Positions 1 through 8,827 of a stretch of 32,795 nucleotides of DNA are shown piece by piece. Within the stretch, counting starts at the first letter, position 1. Each line of letters begins with the position of its first letter. The notes beneath the pieces were generated by a model, which saw only the letters and a program-made list of their open reading frames with translations, ran no database searches and was not told the DNA's origin. This DNA is from Clostridia bacterium. GTDB lineage: Bacteria > Bacillota > Clostridia > TANB77 > CAG-508. Where the stretch lies: the NCBI GenBank assembly GCA_022797215.1, contig JAAWKD010000026.1:1-32795 (forward strand), given 5' to 3'. The position numbers were made by a program, and so were the translations under genes.

Positions 1-672
<672 letters not shown>

Positions 673-677
673 TATCT

Positions 678-983
678 ATGGGACGTAAAGAATTTGTGGA
701 AAGCTTAAAAAGAGATACAGGCTACCAAGAAATGTATGACTTCATTGTAGGAGACTTTGCAACAGGAGAAGTGATCACACAAATGGATGTATATAGAAGA
801 TTTAGGCAAAAGTATCCTTCTTCAAGAGTTTTCAATAATTGGGATAGAAAATTATTATTTGATACAGTAATTACTTCTTTAGAACAAGAGGGTAGAGTGC
901 ATTTATTTGCAACAGGAACAGGAGAATATGTGATAGGTTCTCCAAGAAATATTACAGGTTCACAAGAAAAATTATTAGAATAA
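678..983 (+). CDS. uncharacterised protein between rpoB and rpoC, winged-helix-like
   Basis: A 101-residue soluble protein with an AAGGAG binding site at 664-669, 8 nt before the ATG. It has no signal or membrane segment. The helix-rich N-terminal half contains DVYRRFRQKYPSS. A later part, LLFDTVITSLEQEGRVHLFA followed by TGTGEYVIGSP, resembles helix 3 plus the two-stranded wing of a winged-helix domain. I do not recognise a family and this fold guess rests on pattern only. In most Bacillota rpoB and rpoC are adjacent, so this gene sits inside the polymerase operon and would be co-transcribed with both subunits. A nucleic-acid-binding or transcription-linked role is an inference from this location. 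Confidence 0.75.
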   Translation: MGRKEFVESLKRDTGYQEMYDFIVGDFATGEVITQMDVYRRFRQKYPSSRVFNNWDRKLLFDTVITSLEQEGRVHLFATGTGEYVIGSPRNITGSQEKLLE

Positions 984-999
984 AAATAATTAAATAGCC

Positions 1000-1070
1000 T
1001 TCACAAAAAACTTAAGGCTTGACCAGAGGGAATTGTGCAGCAGTGGATAAGCCTTAGGTGATGTTGTGAA
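1000..1070 (+). promoter_or_regulatory. two-tier hairpin leader in front of rpoC
   Basis: An outer stem pairs TTCACAA (1000-1006) with TTGTGAA (1064-1070). An inner 10-bp stem pairs 1011-1020 with 1049-1058 (TAAGGCTT with AAGCCTTA, plus one G-U and one C-G pair). The 28-nt loop at 1021-1048 contains a smaller CCA/TGG pairing. No T-run follows, so it is not a simple terminator. It ends 17 nt before the GAGGGGG binding site of rpoC. It may be an RNA processing site, an attenuator-like or feedback leader, or a protein-binding element that sets rpoC levels separately from rpoB. The pairing is seen directly; the role is inferred. Confidence 0.6.
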
Positions 1071-1102
1071 AAATGAAAAATAATATTGAGGGGGCTAAAT
1101 TC

Positions 1103-4100
1103 GTGGATGAATTAGAAATCTTTAATAAAATTAAAATTGGCTTAGCATCTGATGAGAAAATCAGAGAATGGTCAAAAGGTGAAGTAAAAAAACCAGAAAC
1201 AATTAATTACAGAACTTTAAAACCAGAAAAAGAAGGTTTATTCTGTGAGAGAATTTTCGGTCCAACAAAAGATTGGGAATGCCATTGTGGTAAGTATAAA
1301 AGAGTAAGATATAAAGGAATTGTCTGCGATAGATGTGGTGTTGAAGTAACCAAATCAAAAGTTAGACGTGAAAGAATGGGACATATTGAACTTGCAGCAC
1401 CAGTTGCACATATTTGGTATTTCAAAGGAATTCCAAGTAGAATTGGTTTAATGCTAGATATTACGCCAAGAAACTTAGAAAAAGTAATTTACTTTGCATC
1501 CTATATTGTAACAGATAAAGGAACAAGTGAATTATCTAAATATCAAGTATTATCTGAAAAAGAATACCATGATGCAGAAGAAAAATATGGTAGAGGTTCT
1601 TTTAAAGCTGAAATGGGTGCAGAAGCCATTGAAAAGCTATTAAAAGAAGTAGATGTTGATAAATTAACAGAAAAGTTAAAGAAAGAATTAGAAAAAGCTA
1701 GTGAGCAAAAGAAAGCTAAAATTGTAAAAAGATTAGATACTGTAGAAGCTTTCAAATTATCAGGAAATCATCCTGAGTGGATGATTATGAATGTTGTTCC
1801 AGTTATTCCACCAGATATTAGACCAATGGTACAATTAGATGGTGGTAGATTTGCAACATCAGATTTAAACGACTTATATCGTAGAGTAATTAATAGAAAT
1901 AACCGTTTAAAGAGATTATTAGAATTAGGTGCTCCAGAAATTATTGTACGTAACGAAAAAAGAATGTTACAAGAAGCTGTTGATGCTTTAATTGACAATG
2001 GTAGACGTGGAAGACCTGTAACAGGTGCTGGAGGAAGAGCTTTAAAATCTTTATCAGATATGTTAAAAGGTAAACAAGGTAGATTCCGTCAAAACTTACT
2101 AGGCAAACGTGTTGACTATTCAGGACGTTCTGTTATCGTAGTAGGACCAGAACTAAAACTATATCAATGTGGTGTGCCAAAAGAAATGGCAGTAGAATTA
2201 TTTAAACCATTCGTTATGAAAGAATTAGTTGGACGTGGTATTGCTCATAATATTAAAAATGCAAAAAGAATGGTAGAAAGATTACGTCCAGAAGTATGGG
2301 ATATCCTAGAAGATGTTATTAAAGACCATCCAGTACTTCTAAACCGTGCGCCAACACTACATAGACTTGGTATTCAAGCATTTGAACCAGTATTAGTAGA
2401 AGGTAGAGCGATTAAACTTCACCCATTAGTATGTACAGCCTTCAATGCTGACTTCGACGGTGACCAAATGGCTATTCACTTACCATTATCACCAGAAGCA
2501 CAAGCAGAAGCAAGATATTTAATGTTATCTGTTAACAACTTACTAAAACCACAAGATGGTAAACCAGTAACAGTACCAACCCAAGATATGATTTTAGGTG
2601 CTTACTATTTAACTATGGAAGTACCTGGAGAAATTGGAGAAGGAAATTACTATTCTTCACCAGATGAAGCGATTATGGCATATTATAACCATGATTTAGG
2701 ACTACATTGTAAAATCTGGGTAAAAATGGAGAAAGAAATTGATGGAGAATTGGTAACTGGTAAAATTGAGACAACAGTTGGTAGAATTATCTATAACCAA
2801 GGTATTCCACAAAATCTTGGTTTTGTAGATAGAACAAAGAAAGAAAACTTATTGAAATTAGAAATTGATTTTCCAGTTTCTAAAAAGACATTAGGAAAAA
2901 TCATTGCTAAATCAATTAACGCAAATGGTCTAAGTGCAACAGCAGAATTACTTGACTATATCAAAGCAACTGGTTTCAAACATTCTACAACAGCTGGTAT
3001 CACAGTATCAATTGATGATGTTAAAGTACCAGCAGCTAAAAAACAAATTTTAGCAGATGCAGATGAACAAGTAAATAACGTATTAAAACAATATAAACGT
3101 GGTTTAATTACTAACGAAGAGAGATATAACTCTGTTATCAAGATTTGGGAAAAAGCAACTGATGATGTTACAGAAGCAATGAAGAACAATTTTGAAGAAT
3201 TAAACCCAGTGTATATGATGAGCCAATCAGGTGCCAGAGGTAACGTAAACCAATTAAGACAAATTTCAGGTATGCGTGGACTTATGGCAAGTACAACTGG
3301 TAAAACAGTTGAAATTCCAATTACCTCATCTTTCCGTGAAGGTCTAGATGCTCTAGAATACTTTATTTCTGCACATGGTGCCAGAAAAGGTTTAACAGAT
3401 ACAGCGTTAAGAACAGCTGACTCTGGATACTTAACAAGAAGACTAGTAGACGTATCACAAGATATTATCATTCGTGAAGATGATTGTGGAACACAGGAAG
3501 GTGTAGAATTAACAGATATTAAAGATGGAAACCAAATTATTGAAAAACTAGAAGAAAGATTAGTTGGTAGATTCCCACTAGAAACGATTATTGATCCAAC
3601 TACCAAAGAAGTCATTGTAGATACAGATACTATGATTACAGAAAGCATGGCAGAAAAGATAAGAGCAATTGGTATGGAGAAAGTAAAAGTACGTTCAGCA
3701 TTAGGTTGTCATACAAAACATGGTGTTTGCCGTAAATGTTATGGTATGGGCTTAGCAACACGTGACTTAGTAAATATTGGTGAATCAGTTGGTATTATTG
3801 CTGCACAATCTATTGGTGAGCCTGGTACACAGCTTACTATGAGAACAATTCACTCAGGTGGTGTTGCAGGTGTTGCAGATATCACACAAGGTCTTCCAAG
3901 AGTTGAGGAGCTTTTTGAAGCTCGTAAACCAAAGGGATTAGCTATTATTACTGAAATTGAAGGAACAGTTAAAATCTCTGAGGAAAAGAAGAAAAAGGAA
4001 GTTATTGTTACATCTAGTGACAACTCTAAAACATATCCAATTCCATTTGGTGCTAAGTTAAAAGTAAGGGAAGGCGACTGGGTTGAAGCAGGTGACCCTC

Positions 4101-4639
4101 TAACAGAAGGTTCTATCAATCCAAGTGACATTTTTGCCATCAAAGGTGCAGAAGGAGTATTTGAATATTTAGTACAAGAAGTTCAAAAAGTTTATCGTAA
4201 TCAAGGTGTTGATATCAATGACAAACACATTGAAGTAATTGGTAGACAAATGCTTAAAAAAGTAAGAGTAGAAGATAATGGAGATACAGAACTATTAGCA
4301 GGTTCTTTAGTAGACATTTATGAATTTGAAGAAGCAAATGAGAAAGCAAGAGCAGAAGGAAAGAAGATAGCAGATGGAAAACGTTTATTATTAGGTATTA
4401 CTAAAGCATCACTTGCAACAGAAAGCTTCTTATCAGCAGCATCATTCCAAGAGACAACAAGAGTATTAACAGAAGCAGCTGTTAAAGGTAAAGTAGATGA
4501 ATTAATTGGACTAAAAGAAAATGTTATCATTGGTAAGTTAATTCCAGCAGGAACAGGACTTCCAATATACAAAAATACACGTATTAACACAGAGGAAAGT
4601 GAAGAAGAGGAAGAGACAACAAGTAATATGAATATGTAA
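1103..4639 (+). CDS. rpoC: RNA polymerase beta prime subunit
   Basis: Catalytic subunit of RNA polymerase, 1178 residues. The N-terminal zinc finger has cysteines at about residues 60, 62, 75 and 78. The invariant active-site motif NADFDGDQM, which holds the Mg2+-binding aspartates, lies near residue 448. The second zinc site includes [11 protein letters not shown] near residue 869, and the trigger-loop/C-terminal region follows. I choose the GTG at 1103. It has GAGGGGG at 1088-1094 with 8 nt spacing, and gives [16 protein letters not shown], close to the family start. The in-frame ATG at 1073 has only a weak AGGTG site, buried in the upstream hairpin, and would add 10 non-conserved residues. 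A strong terminator follows at 4656. Confidence 0.97.
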   Translation: MDELEIFNKIKIGLASDEKIREWSKGEVKKPETINYRTLKPEKEGLFCERIFGPTKDWECHCGKYKRVRYKGIVCDRCGVEVTKSKVRRERMGHIELAAPVAHIWYFKGIPSRIGLMLDITPRNLEKVIYFASYIVTDKGTSELSKYQVLSEKEYHDAEEKYGRGSFKAEMGAEAIEKLLKEVDVDKLTEKLKKELEKASEQKKAKIVKRLDTVEAFKLSGNHPEWMIMNVVPVIPPDIRPMVQLDGGRFATSDLNDLYRRVINRNNRLKRLLELGAPEIIVRNEKRMLQEAVDALIDNGRRGRPVTGAGGRALKSLSDMLKGKQGRFRQNLLGKRVDYSGRSVIVVGPELKLYQCGVPKEMAVELFKPFVMKELVGRGIAHNIKNAKRMVERLRPEVWDILEDVIKDHPVLLNRAPTLHRLGIQAFEPVLVEGRAIKLHPLVCTAFNADFDGDQMAIHLPLSPEAQAEARYLMLSVNNLLKPQDGKPVTVPTQDMILGAYYLTMEVPGEIGEGNYYSSPDEAIMAYYNHDLGLHCKIWVKMEKEIDGELVTGKIETTVGRIIYNQGIPQNLGFVDRTKKENLLKLEIDFPVSKKTLGKIIAKSINANGLSATAELLDYIKATGFKHSTTAGITVSIDDVKVPAAKKQILADADEQVNNVLKQYKRGLITNEERYNSVIKIWEKATDDVTEAMKNNFEELNPVYMMSQSGARGNVNQLRQISGMRGLMASTTGKTVEIPITSSFREGLDALEYFISAHGARKGLTDTALRTADSGYLTRRLVDVSQDIIIREDDCGTQEGVELTDIKDGNQIIEKLEERLVGRFPLETIIDPTTKEVIVDTDTMITESMAEKIRAIGMEKVKVRSALGCHTKHGVCRKCYGMGLATRDLVNIGESVGIIAAQSIGEPGTQLTMRTIHSGGVAGVADITQGLPRVEELFEARKPKGLAIITEIEGTVKISEEKKKKEVIVTSSDNSKTYPIPFGAKLKVREGDWVEAGDPLTEGSINPSDIFAIKGAEGVFEYLVQEVQKVYRNQGVDINDKHIEVIGRQMLKKVRVEDNGDTELLAGSLVDIYEFEEANEKARAEGKKIADGKRLLLGITKASLATESFLSAASFQETTRVLTEAAVKGKVDELIGLKENVIIGKLIPAGTGLPIYKNTRINTEESEEEEETTSNMNM

Positions 4640-4655
4640 GGAAATGAATAAAAAG

Positions 4656-4682
4656 AAGGCTCTGCATTGCAGAGCCTTTTGC
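4656..4682 (+). terminator. intrinsic terminator after rpoC
   Basis: GGCTCTGC (4658-4665) pairs perfectly with GCAGAGCC (4669-4676) around an ATT loop and is followed by TTTT. It ends the rpoB-rpoC transcript. Confidence 0.93.
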
Positions 4683-4815
4683 GTGAAAAAATTAGTCCAT
4701 ATTTTCCACATCTTCCTGTATAGAATGTAACGATATTAACATAAACAGAGCAAAAAGTTTGATACTATTTGCATAGCTCTTCTAAGGGTTACAATCTCGC
4801 TATGCTCGATTGCAT

Positions 4816-4853
4816 AAGTTATCTGTACGTCACTTCGTTCCTACAGCTAACTT
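4816..4853. repeat. inverted repeat upstream of the gdpP promoter
   Basis: AAGTTA-t-CTGTA (4816-4827) pairs with TACAG-c-TAACTT (4842-4853): 11 pairs with one mismatch and a 14-nt loop. It ends 2 nt before the -35 box of the gdpP promoter. Further short pairings sit just upstream: AGAGC 4747-4751 with GCTCT 4776-4780, CAATC 4792-4796 with GATTG 4808-4812, and TATGC with GCATA. The 4740-4855 stretch holds no gene and looks like a small palindromic intergenic element. It could also act as an operator. Confidence 0.5.
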
Positions 4854-4855
4854 AA

Positions 4856-4884
4856 TTGACAAAATGCTAGAAACATAGTATAAT
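4856..4884 (+). promoter_or_regulatory. consensus sigma-A promoter of gdpP
   Basis: TTGACA at 4856-4861, a 17-nt spacer, and TATAAT at 4879-4884. This is a perfect match to the vegetative consensus. The expected start of transcription is near 4891, giving a very short leader. Confidence 0.9.
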
Positions 4885-4908
4885 AAAAGAGATAAAAAGG
4901 AGATTTTT

Positions 4909-6909
4909 ATGCCAAACAACAATACAAAAAAAGTATTTAAAGGATTAATAGCAAAAACCAAAATATATTTAATTGTAATAGCAGTTTTGCTAGTTTTAAT
5001 TAGTATTTTAAATATTGGGTATTTCATACCTGCTATTTTTGTGTATATATTGGTATTATTATACACTTATTGGAGCGATAAAAAACGACAAAGTGAATTA
5101 TCAGAGCATCTTCAAGAGTTAACATTTCATGTGGATAAAGCAGCTAAAAATACAATGATAAATTCACCATTTTCACTTGTTATTGTAGAGACAGATGGAA
5201 ATGTAGTATGGAAAAGTAATAAGTTTAGTCAAGAGTTTGCTAACATTGATATCAAGAACATTTTAAATGATTTGGTAAAGCAAATTAAATTAGAAATTGA
5301 GAACAATCCAGAAAATCCAGAAAAAGATATTCAAAAAGAAGTAGAAATCGGAGATAAAATTTATCAAATACTTGGGAAGTATACTAAGGCAAAAGAAAAA
5401 TACATGCTTACTTTATATTTCCTAGATAATACAGAACACATCCAAATAGAGCAAAATTATCAAGACTCTCAGATTTGTGTAGGAGTGATTATGATAGATA
5501 ACTTCGAAGAAGTAAATCAAAGAATAGAGGATGAGGACAAGCCAGTAGTAAAGGCAAAAATAGAGAAAAGTATTTATGAGTGGGCAGCAAGTTTTGAAGG
5601 GTTAGTAGTAAAATCTGAAAGAGATACTTTTGTCTGTATTTTTGAACAAAGGTATTTAGCCAAATTAGAAGAAGGAAAGTTTAGAATATTAGATACCATT
5701 AAAGAATTAGAATTATCAGATAAAATTCAAATTACCTTGAGTATAGCAGTTTCTAATGAAGGGGAATCAAATTACGAGAAATATAAATCAGCACAAGCAG
5801 GATTAGACATTGCACTAGGTAGAGGTGGAGACCAAGCAGTTGTAAGAGAAGATGGAAAGTATACTTTCTTTGGAGGAAGAACACAAGAAGTAGAAAAACT
5901 AACAAAGGTAAAAGCAAGAATTGTATCACATGCTTTAGAAGAATTAATCAGTGAAGCAGATAAAGTTATGGTTATGGGGCATACCAATGGAGATATGGAT
6001 TCTATGGGAGCTAGTATGGGAATTTACCGTTTAGCTAAAACGTTAGATAAAGAAGCCTATATTATCTATAATGAGTCAGGTGTAAACTTACAGAGTTTTG
6101 TTGAAACAGCGACAGAGGAAACAGAATATGCAGATGCGATTATTAATAAAGCAGAAGCTATTTCTAAAATCACACCAGAGACATTACTTGTTATTGTAGA
6201 TACCCATAAGAATAATTACGTAGAAGTACCTGAATTACTTGAAGAAACTCATAAAATAGTGATTATTGACCATCATAGAAAAAGTGTGGACTATATAGAA
6301 GAAGCTATTTTAACTTTTCATGAGGTGTATGCATCTTCTGCATCAGAACTTGTAACTGAAATTTTGGAATATGCAACAAAAGGAGTAGAATTAACTACCA
6401 TAGAGGCAGAAAGTTTATATGCAGGAATTATGATGGATACTAAAAATTTTACGTTTAAAACAGGTGTTAGAACTTTTGAGGCAGCAGCATATTTGAGAAA
6501 ATGTGGAGTAGATATTATAAAAGTAAAAAAATGGTTCCAGAGTGATTTAAAAACTTACAACAAGATTTCTAAAATTGTAGAAAAAGTAGAAATGATTGAA
6601 GAAAATATTGCCATTTCTACTTATGATGAGATAGACAAAGATGCTAATTTAATTTGTGCAAAGGCAGCAGACGAATTATTAACCATTAGTGATATTACAG
6701 CTTCTTTTGTAATGGGGCAAGTTGGAGATAAAGTCTGCATTAGTGGACGTTCCATTGGAGATATTAATGTTCAAGTTATCTTAGAAAAATTAGGTGGTGG
6801 CGGTCATATCACCCTAGCAGGAGCACAAGTTGAAAATATGACGATGGAAGAGACAAAACAAGAGCTAATTATCCGAATTAATGAATATTTTAGTGAAATT
6901 TCAGGCTAG
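4909..6909 (+). CDS. gdpP: cyclic-di-AMP phosphodiesterase, GdpP/YybT family
   Basis: A 666-residue membrane-anchored enzyme expected to hydrolyse the second messenger c-di-AMP to pApA, which affects wall stress, K+ and osmotic balance and beta-lactam tolerance. Two hydrophobic segments lie in residues 15-55. A PAS-like region (about 80-170) and a degenerate GGDEF domain (about 170-310) follow. The catalytic DHH domain starts with GHTNGDMDSMG near residue 356 and has VIIDHHR near 450. The DHHA1 domain contains GGGGH near 629. All metal-binding His/Asp positions of the family appear intact. AAAAAGGAG precedes the ATG. Many Bacillota carry gdpP-rplI-dnaB; here that order is kept but interrupted by a sortase and a small membrane protein. 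Confidence 0.95.
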   Translation: MPNNNTKKVFKGLIAKTKIYLIVIAVLLVLISILNIGYFIPAIFVYILVLLYTYWSDKKRQSELSEHLQELTFHVDKAAKNTMINSPFSLVIVETDGNVVWKSNKFSQEFANIDIKNILNDLVKQIKLEIENNPENPEKDIQKEVEIGDKIYQILGKYTKAKEKYMLTLYFLDNTEHIQIEQNYQDSQICVGVIMIDNFEEVNQRIEDEDKPVVKAKIEKSIYEWAASFEGLVVKSERDTFVCIFEQRYLAKLEEGKFRILDTIKELELSDKIQITLSIAVSNEGESNYEKYKSAQAGLDIALGRGGDQAVVREDGKYTFFGGRTQEVEKLTKVKARIVSHALEELISEADKVMVMGHTNGDMDSMGASMGIYRLAKTLDKEAYIIYNESGVNLQSFVETATEETEYADAIINKAEAISKITPETLLVIVDTHKNNYVEVPELLEETHKIVIIDHHRKSVDYIEEAILTFHEVYASSASELVTEILEYATKGVELTTIEAESLYAGIMMDTKNFTFKTGVRTFEAAAYLRKCGVDIIKVKKWFQSDLKTYNKISKIVEKVEMIEENIAISTYDEIDKDANLICAKAADELLTISDITASFVMGQVGDKVCISGRSIGDINVQVILEKLGGGGHITLAGAQVENMTMEETKQELIIRINEYFSEISG

Positions 6910-6922
6910 AAAAAATATTAAA

Positions 6923-6971
6923 AAGGAGGATATAGAGATACTTAGCAAAAGTATCCTATGAAAAACGAATG
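6923..6971 (+). promoter_or_regulatory. structured translation-initiation region of the sortase gene
   Basis: A strong AAGGAGGA (6923-6930) lies far from the sortase ATG at 6969. Between them GATACTT (6937-6943) pairs with AAGTATC (6949-6955). Folding this hairpin would place an ATG at 6958 at about 8 nt effective spacing. That ATG starts a four-codon ORF (MKNE) whose TGA at 6970 overlaps the sortase ATG as ATGA, a classic coupling arrangement. A competing stem, AGGATA (6927-6932) with TATCCT (6952-6957), would hide the binding site. The two folds are mutually exclusive. The switch role is inferred. Confidence 0.45.
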
Positions 6972-7748
6972 ATTCAAATTCTTTATACAAATGATTCTTC
7001 TCGTAATGAAACAATAATGGATGATGCAAGAGAATTTACAAGACAAGAAGATTTTTATCATGTTCCACAATCAAAACAGAGAAAAGCTATTAGTAGCAGT
7101 GGAATGATTATAACAAGTTTGTTATTGATTATAGCAGTTTGTATTGTGATATTAATGGGACTTGGTTCATGGAATATGACATCAAAAGCAGTGTCACAAG
7201 AAGAAAATAGAATAGAGCATCTACCAAACTTTGACATTAATGTGAAGCAATCTATAGCACAAACAGCAGTTGCACTTGATAAGAATACTTTAAAAGATGC
7301 ACAAGTAGCAGAAAAAGGAGTGGTAGTAAAAAAGGCAATTGCATCAGATGGAAAAGCTTATGATACAGTAGCATATTTAACTATTCCAAGTTTGGGAATA
7401 CAATATCCAGTATTAGCGAAGACTTCAGAAGCTCTTTTAAAAGTGTCATTAAATAAATATTGGGGATCTAATCCAAATCAAGTAGGGAACATGTGCATTG
7501 TAGGACATAACTATAATGATGATAGATTTTTTGGAAAATTGAATCAAATAGAACAGGGGGCAGAGATTATTATAACAGAAATGGATGGAGAAGCACTAAG
7601 TTATTATGTATATAAAACAGATATGATAGATCCTTATGATACTTCTTGTACTAGTCAAAGAACAAATGGAGGAAAAGAAATAACTTTAATTACTTGTAAT
7701 GTAGATGGTTCTCAAAGATTTATTGCAAAAGCAAGAGCCAATGAATAA
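6969..7748 (+). CDS. membrane-anchored sortase (transpeptidase)
   Basis: A 259-residue sortase-family cysteine transpeptidase that should attach surface proteins to the cell wall. It has a cytoplasmic N-terminus of about 45 residues, one membrane segment at about 46-66 (MIITSLLLIIAVCIVILMGL), a linker, and a C-terminal catalytic domain from LTIPSLGIQYPV. The catalytic triad is visible: His in IVGHNY near residue 178, Cys in LITCN near 242, and Arg in the final RFIAKAR. The order and spacing fit class B/D-like sortases; I cannot fix the class. No LPXTG-type substrate gene lies beside it. The start is uncertain: the best binding site is 38 nt upstream behind a hairpin, and an internal ATG at 7017 is possible. 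Confidence 0.88.
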   Translation: MIQILYTNDSSRNETIMDDAREFTRQEDFYHVPQSKQRKAISSSGMIITSLLLIIAVCIVILMGLGSWNMTSKAVSQEENRIEHLPNFDINVKQSIAQTAVALDKNTLKDAQVAEKGVVVKKAIASDGKAYDTVAYLTIPSLGIQYPVLAKTSEALLKVSLNKYWGSNPNQVGNMCIVGHNYNDDRFFGKLNQIEQGAEIIITEMDGEALSYYVYKTDMIDPYDTSCTSQRTNGGKEITLITCNVDGSQRFIAKARANE

Positions 7749-7753
7749 AATAC

Positions 7754-7782
7754 TTGACTTATAGGGTAAACAAGTATATAGT
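7754..7782 (+). promoter_or_regulatory. sigma-A promoter of the small membrane protein gene
   Basis: TTGACT (7754-7759), 17-nt spacer, TATAGT (7777-7782). It starts 5 nt after the sortase stop, so the next gene has its own transcription start. Confidence 0.8.
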
Positions 7783-7818
7783 ATAGAAAGATACTAAAGA
7801 AAGGAGAAGGGGAAGGAA

Positions 7819-8139
7819 ATGACAGATAAAGCAAAAGGAGTACTAAGCTATGTCTTCTCATGGGTAGGAGGATTAATCTTTTTACTAATGAAAGACAGTA
7901 GTCAAAATGTAAAAAAACATGCAGCACAATCAATTGTAATTTCAGTAGGATATTTTGCAATTACAATAGCATATTCAATGATACCATTTTCAATACCATT
8001 TTTTTCAACAGGCTTAAATGTATTATATGGTATACTTATCATTATGGGAATTGTTAAAGTGTGTCAAGATGGAGACCCAGAACTTCCTGTTGTTGGAAAA
8101 CTTGCAGAATCTATTTTTGGTAAAAAAATTCATGAGTAA
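7819..8139 (+). CDS. small multi-pass membrane protein, DUF4870/Tic20-like
   Basis: A 106-residue hydrophobic protein. The N-terminal GVLSYVFSWVGGLIFLLM, followed by a short polar loop and VKKHAAQSIVI, is the recognisable pattern of the DUF4870/Tic20-like family. The loop between the first two helices carries the conserved histidine plus AAQS. A third hydrophobic stretch (FSTGLNVLYGILIIMGIVKV) follows, and the tail is charged. The biochemical role of the bacterial family is not established. An AGGGGAAGGA site directly precedes the ATG. It has its own promoter and terminator, so it is a monocistronic unit inserted between the sortase and rplI. Confidence 0.8.
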   Translation: MTDKAKGVLSYVFSWVGGLIFLLMKDSSQNVKKHAAQSIVISVGYFAITIAYSMIPFSIPFFSTGLNVLYGILIIMGIVKVCQDGDPELPVVGKLAESIFGKKIHE

Positions 8140-8164
8140 GCAAAAATATATAGTTTAATAAATG

Positions 8165-8197
8165 AAGCATCAGACTAAAAACTGATGCTTTTATTTT
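8165..8197 (+). terminator. intrinsic terminator
   Basis: AAGCATCAG (8165-8173) pairs perfectly with CTGATGCTT (8182-8190) around an 8-nt loop, followed by TTATTTT. Confidence 0.9.
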
Positions 8198-8235
8198 AGG
8201 AGCGAAAGAGGAGTTGTGTTAAAAACAAAAAATAC

Positions 8236-8264
8236 TTGAAAAAAAGCTGATTTTAAGGTATGAT
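8236..8264 (+). promoter_or_regulatory. sigma-A promoter of rplI
   Basis: TTGAAA (8236-8241), 17-nt spacer, TATGAT (8259-8264); AAAGGAGG precedes the rplI ATG. Confidence 0.8.
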
Positions 8265-8297
8265 AAGTATAGCAAAAAAGAAAAGGAGGCTACAAAG

Positions 8298-8741
8298 ATG
8301 AAGGTTATTTTATTAGAAAATATAAAGGGAGTAGGAAAAAAAGATGAAGTGATTGAGGCAAGTGATGGATATGCTAGAAATTTTTTATTTCCTAAAAAGT
8401 TAGCAATAGAAGCAAATGCAGAGAATATGAGCAAGCTAAAGGGAAAAAATGACTCTAATGCTTATAAGAAATCTGTAGAAAAAGCAGAAGCACAAAAAAT
8501 AGCAGAAAAGCTAAAAGATATTGTATTAAAAATAGTAGTCAAGTCAGGAGAAAATGGTAAGATATTTGGTTCCATTACTTCAAAAGAAATTGCAGATAGT
8601 TTGAAAGAACAATATAAAATAGAAGTAGATAAAAAGAAAGTAGAATTGAAAGAGCCAATAAAGACATTAGGTAATTTTAGTGTTTCTATTAAGCTATATG
8701 AAGGAGTTAATGCAACATTAAAAATTCAAATTATAGAATAA
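8298..8741 (+). CDS. rplI: 50S ribosomal protein bL9
   Basis: 147 residues, the usual bL9 length. The N-terminal RNA-binding domain is unmistakable: MKVILLENIKGVGKKDEVIE, then DGYARNFLFPKKLA. A long charged connecting helix (about 40-75) and the C-terminal domain with NGKIFGSIT follow. The protein binds 23S rRNA near the L1 stalk and helps reading-frame maintenance; loss of L9 is known to increase frameshifting and hopping. That is a notable neighbour for dnaB, which has a frameshift site 87 nt after the rplI stop-start gap. rplI-dnaB adjacency is common in Bacillota. Confidence 0.97.
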   Translation: MKVILLENIKGVGKKDEVIEASDGYARNFLFPKKLAIEANAENMSKLKGKNDSNAYKKSVEKAEAQKIAEKLKDIVLKIVVKSGENGKIFGSITSKEIADSLKEQYKIEVDKKKVELKEPIKTLGNFSVSIKLYEGVNATLKIQIIE

Positions 8742-8827
8742 TTTTCAATATAATGATAAATGTAAAACTAGTAAAAAATGAACAAGTGATATATTGAAGA
8801 TAAATGATAATTAAGGGGAAATCAAAA

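Noticed and set aside
1073..1102. rpoC start at ATG 1073
   Set aside because: The SD-like AGGTG lies in a hairpin, and the added 10 residues are not family-like; GTG 1103 has an excellent binding site.
2956..3648. 230-codon minus-strand ORF inside rpoC
   Set aside because: Antisense shadow of a highly conserved gene; hydrophobic serine-rich reading with no binding site or homology.
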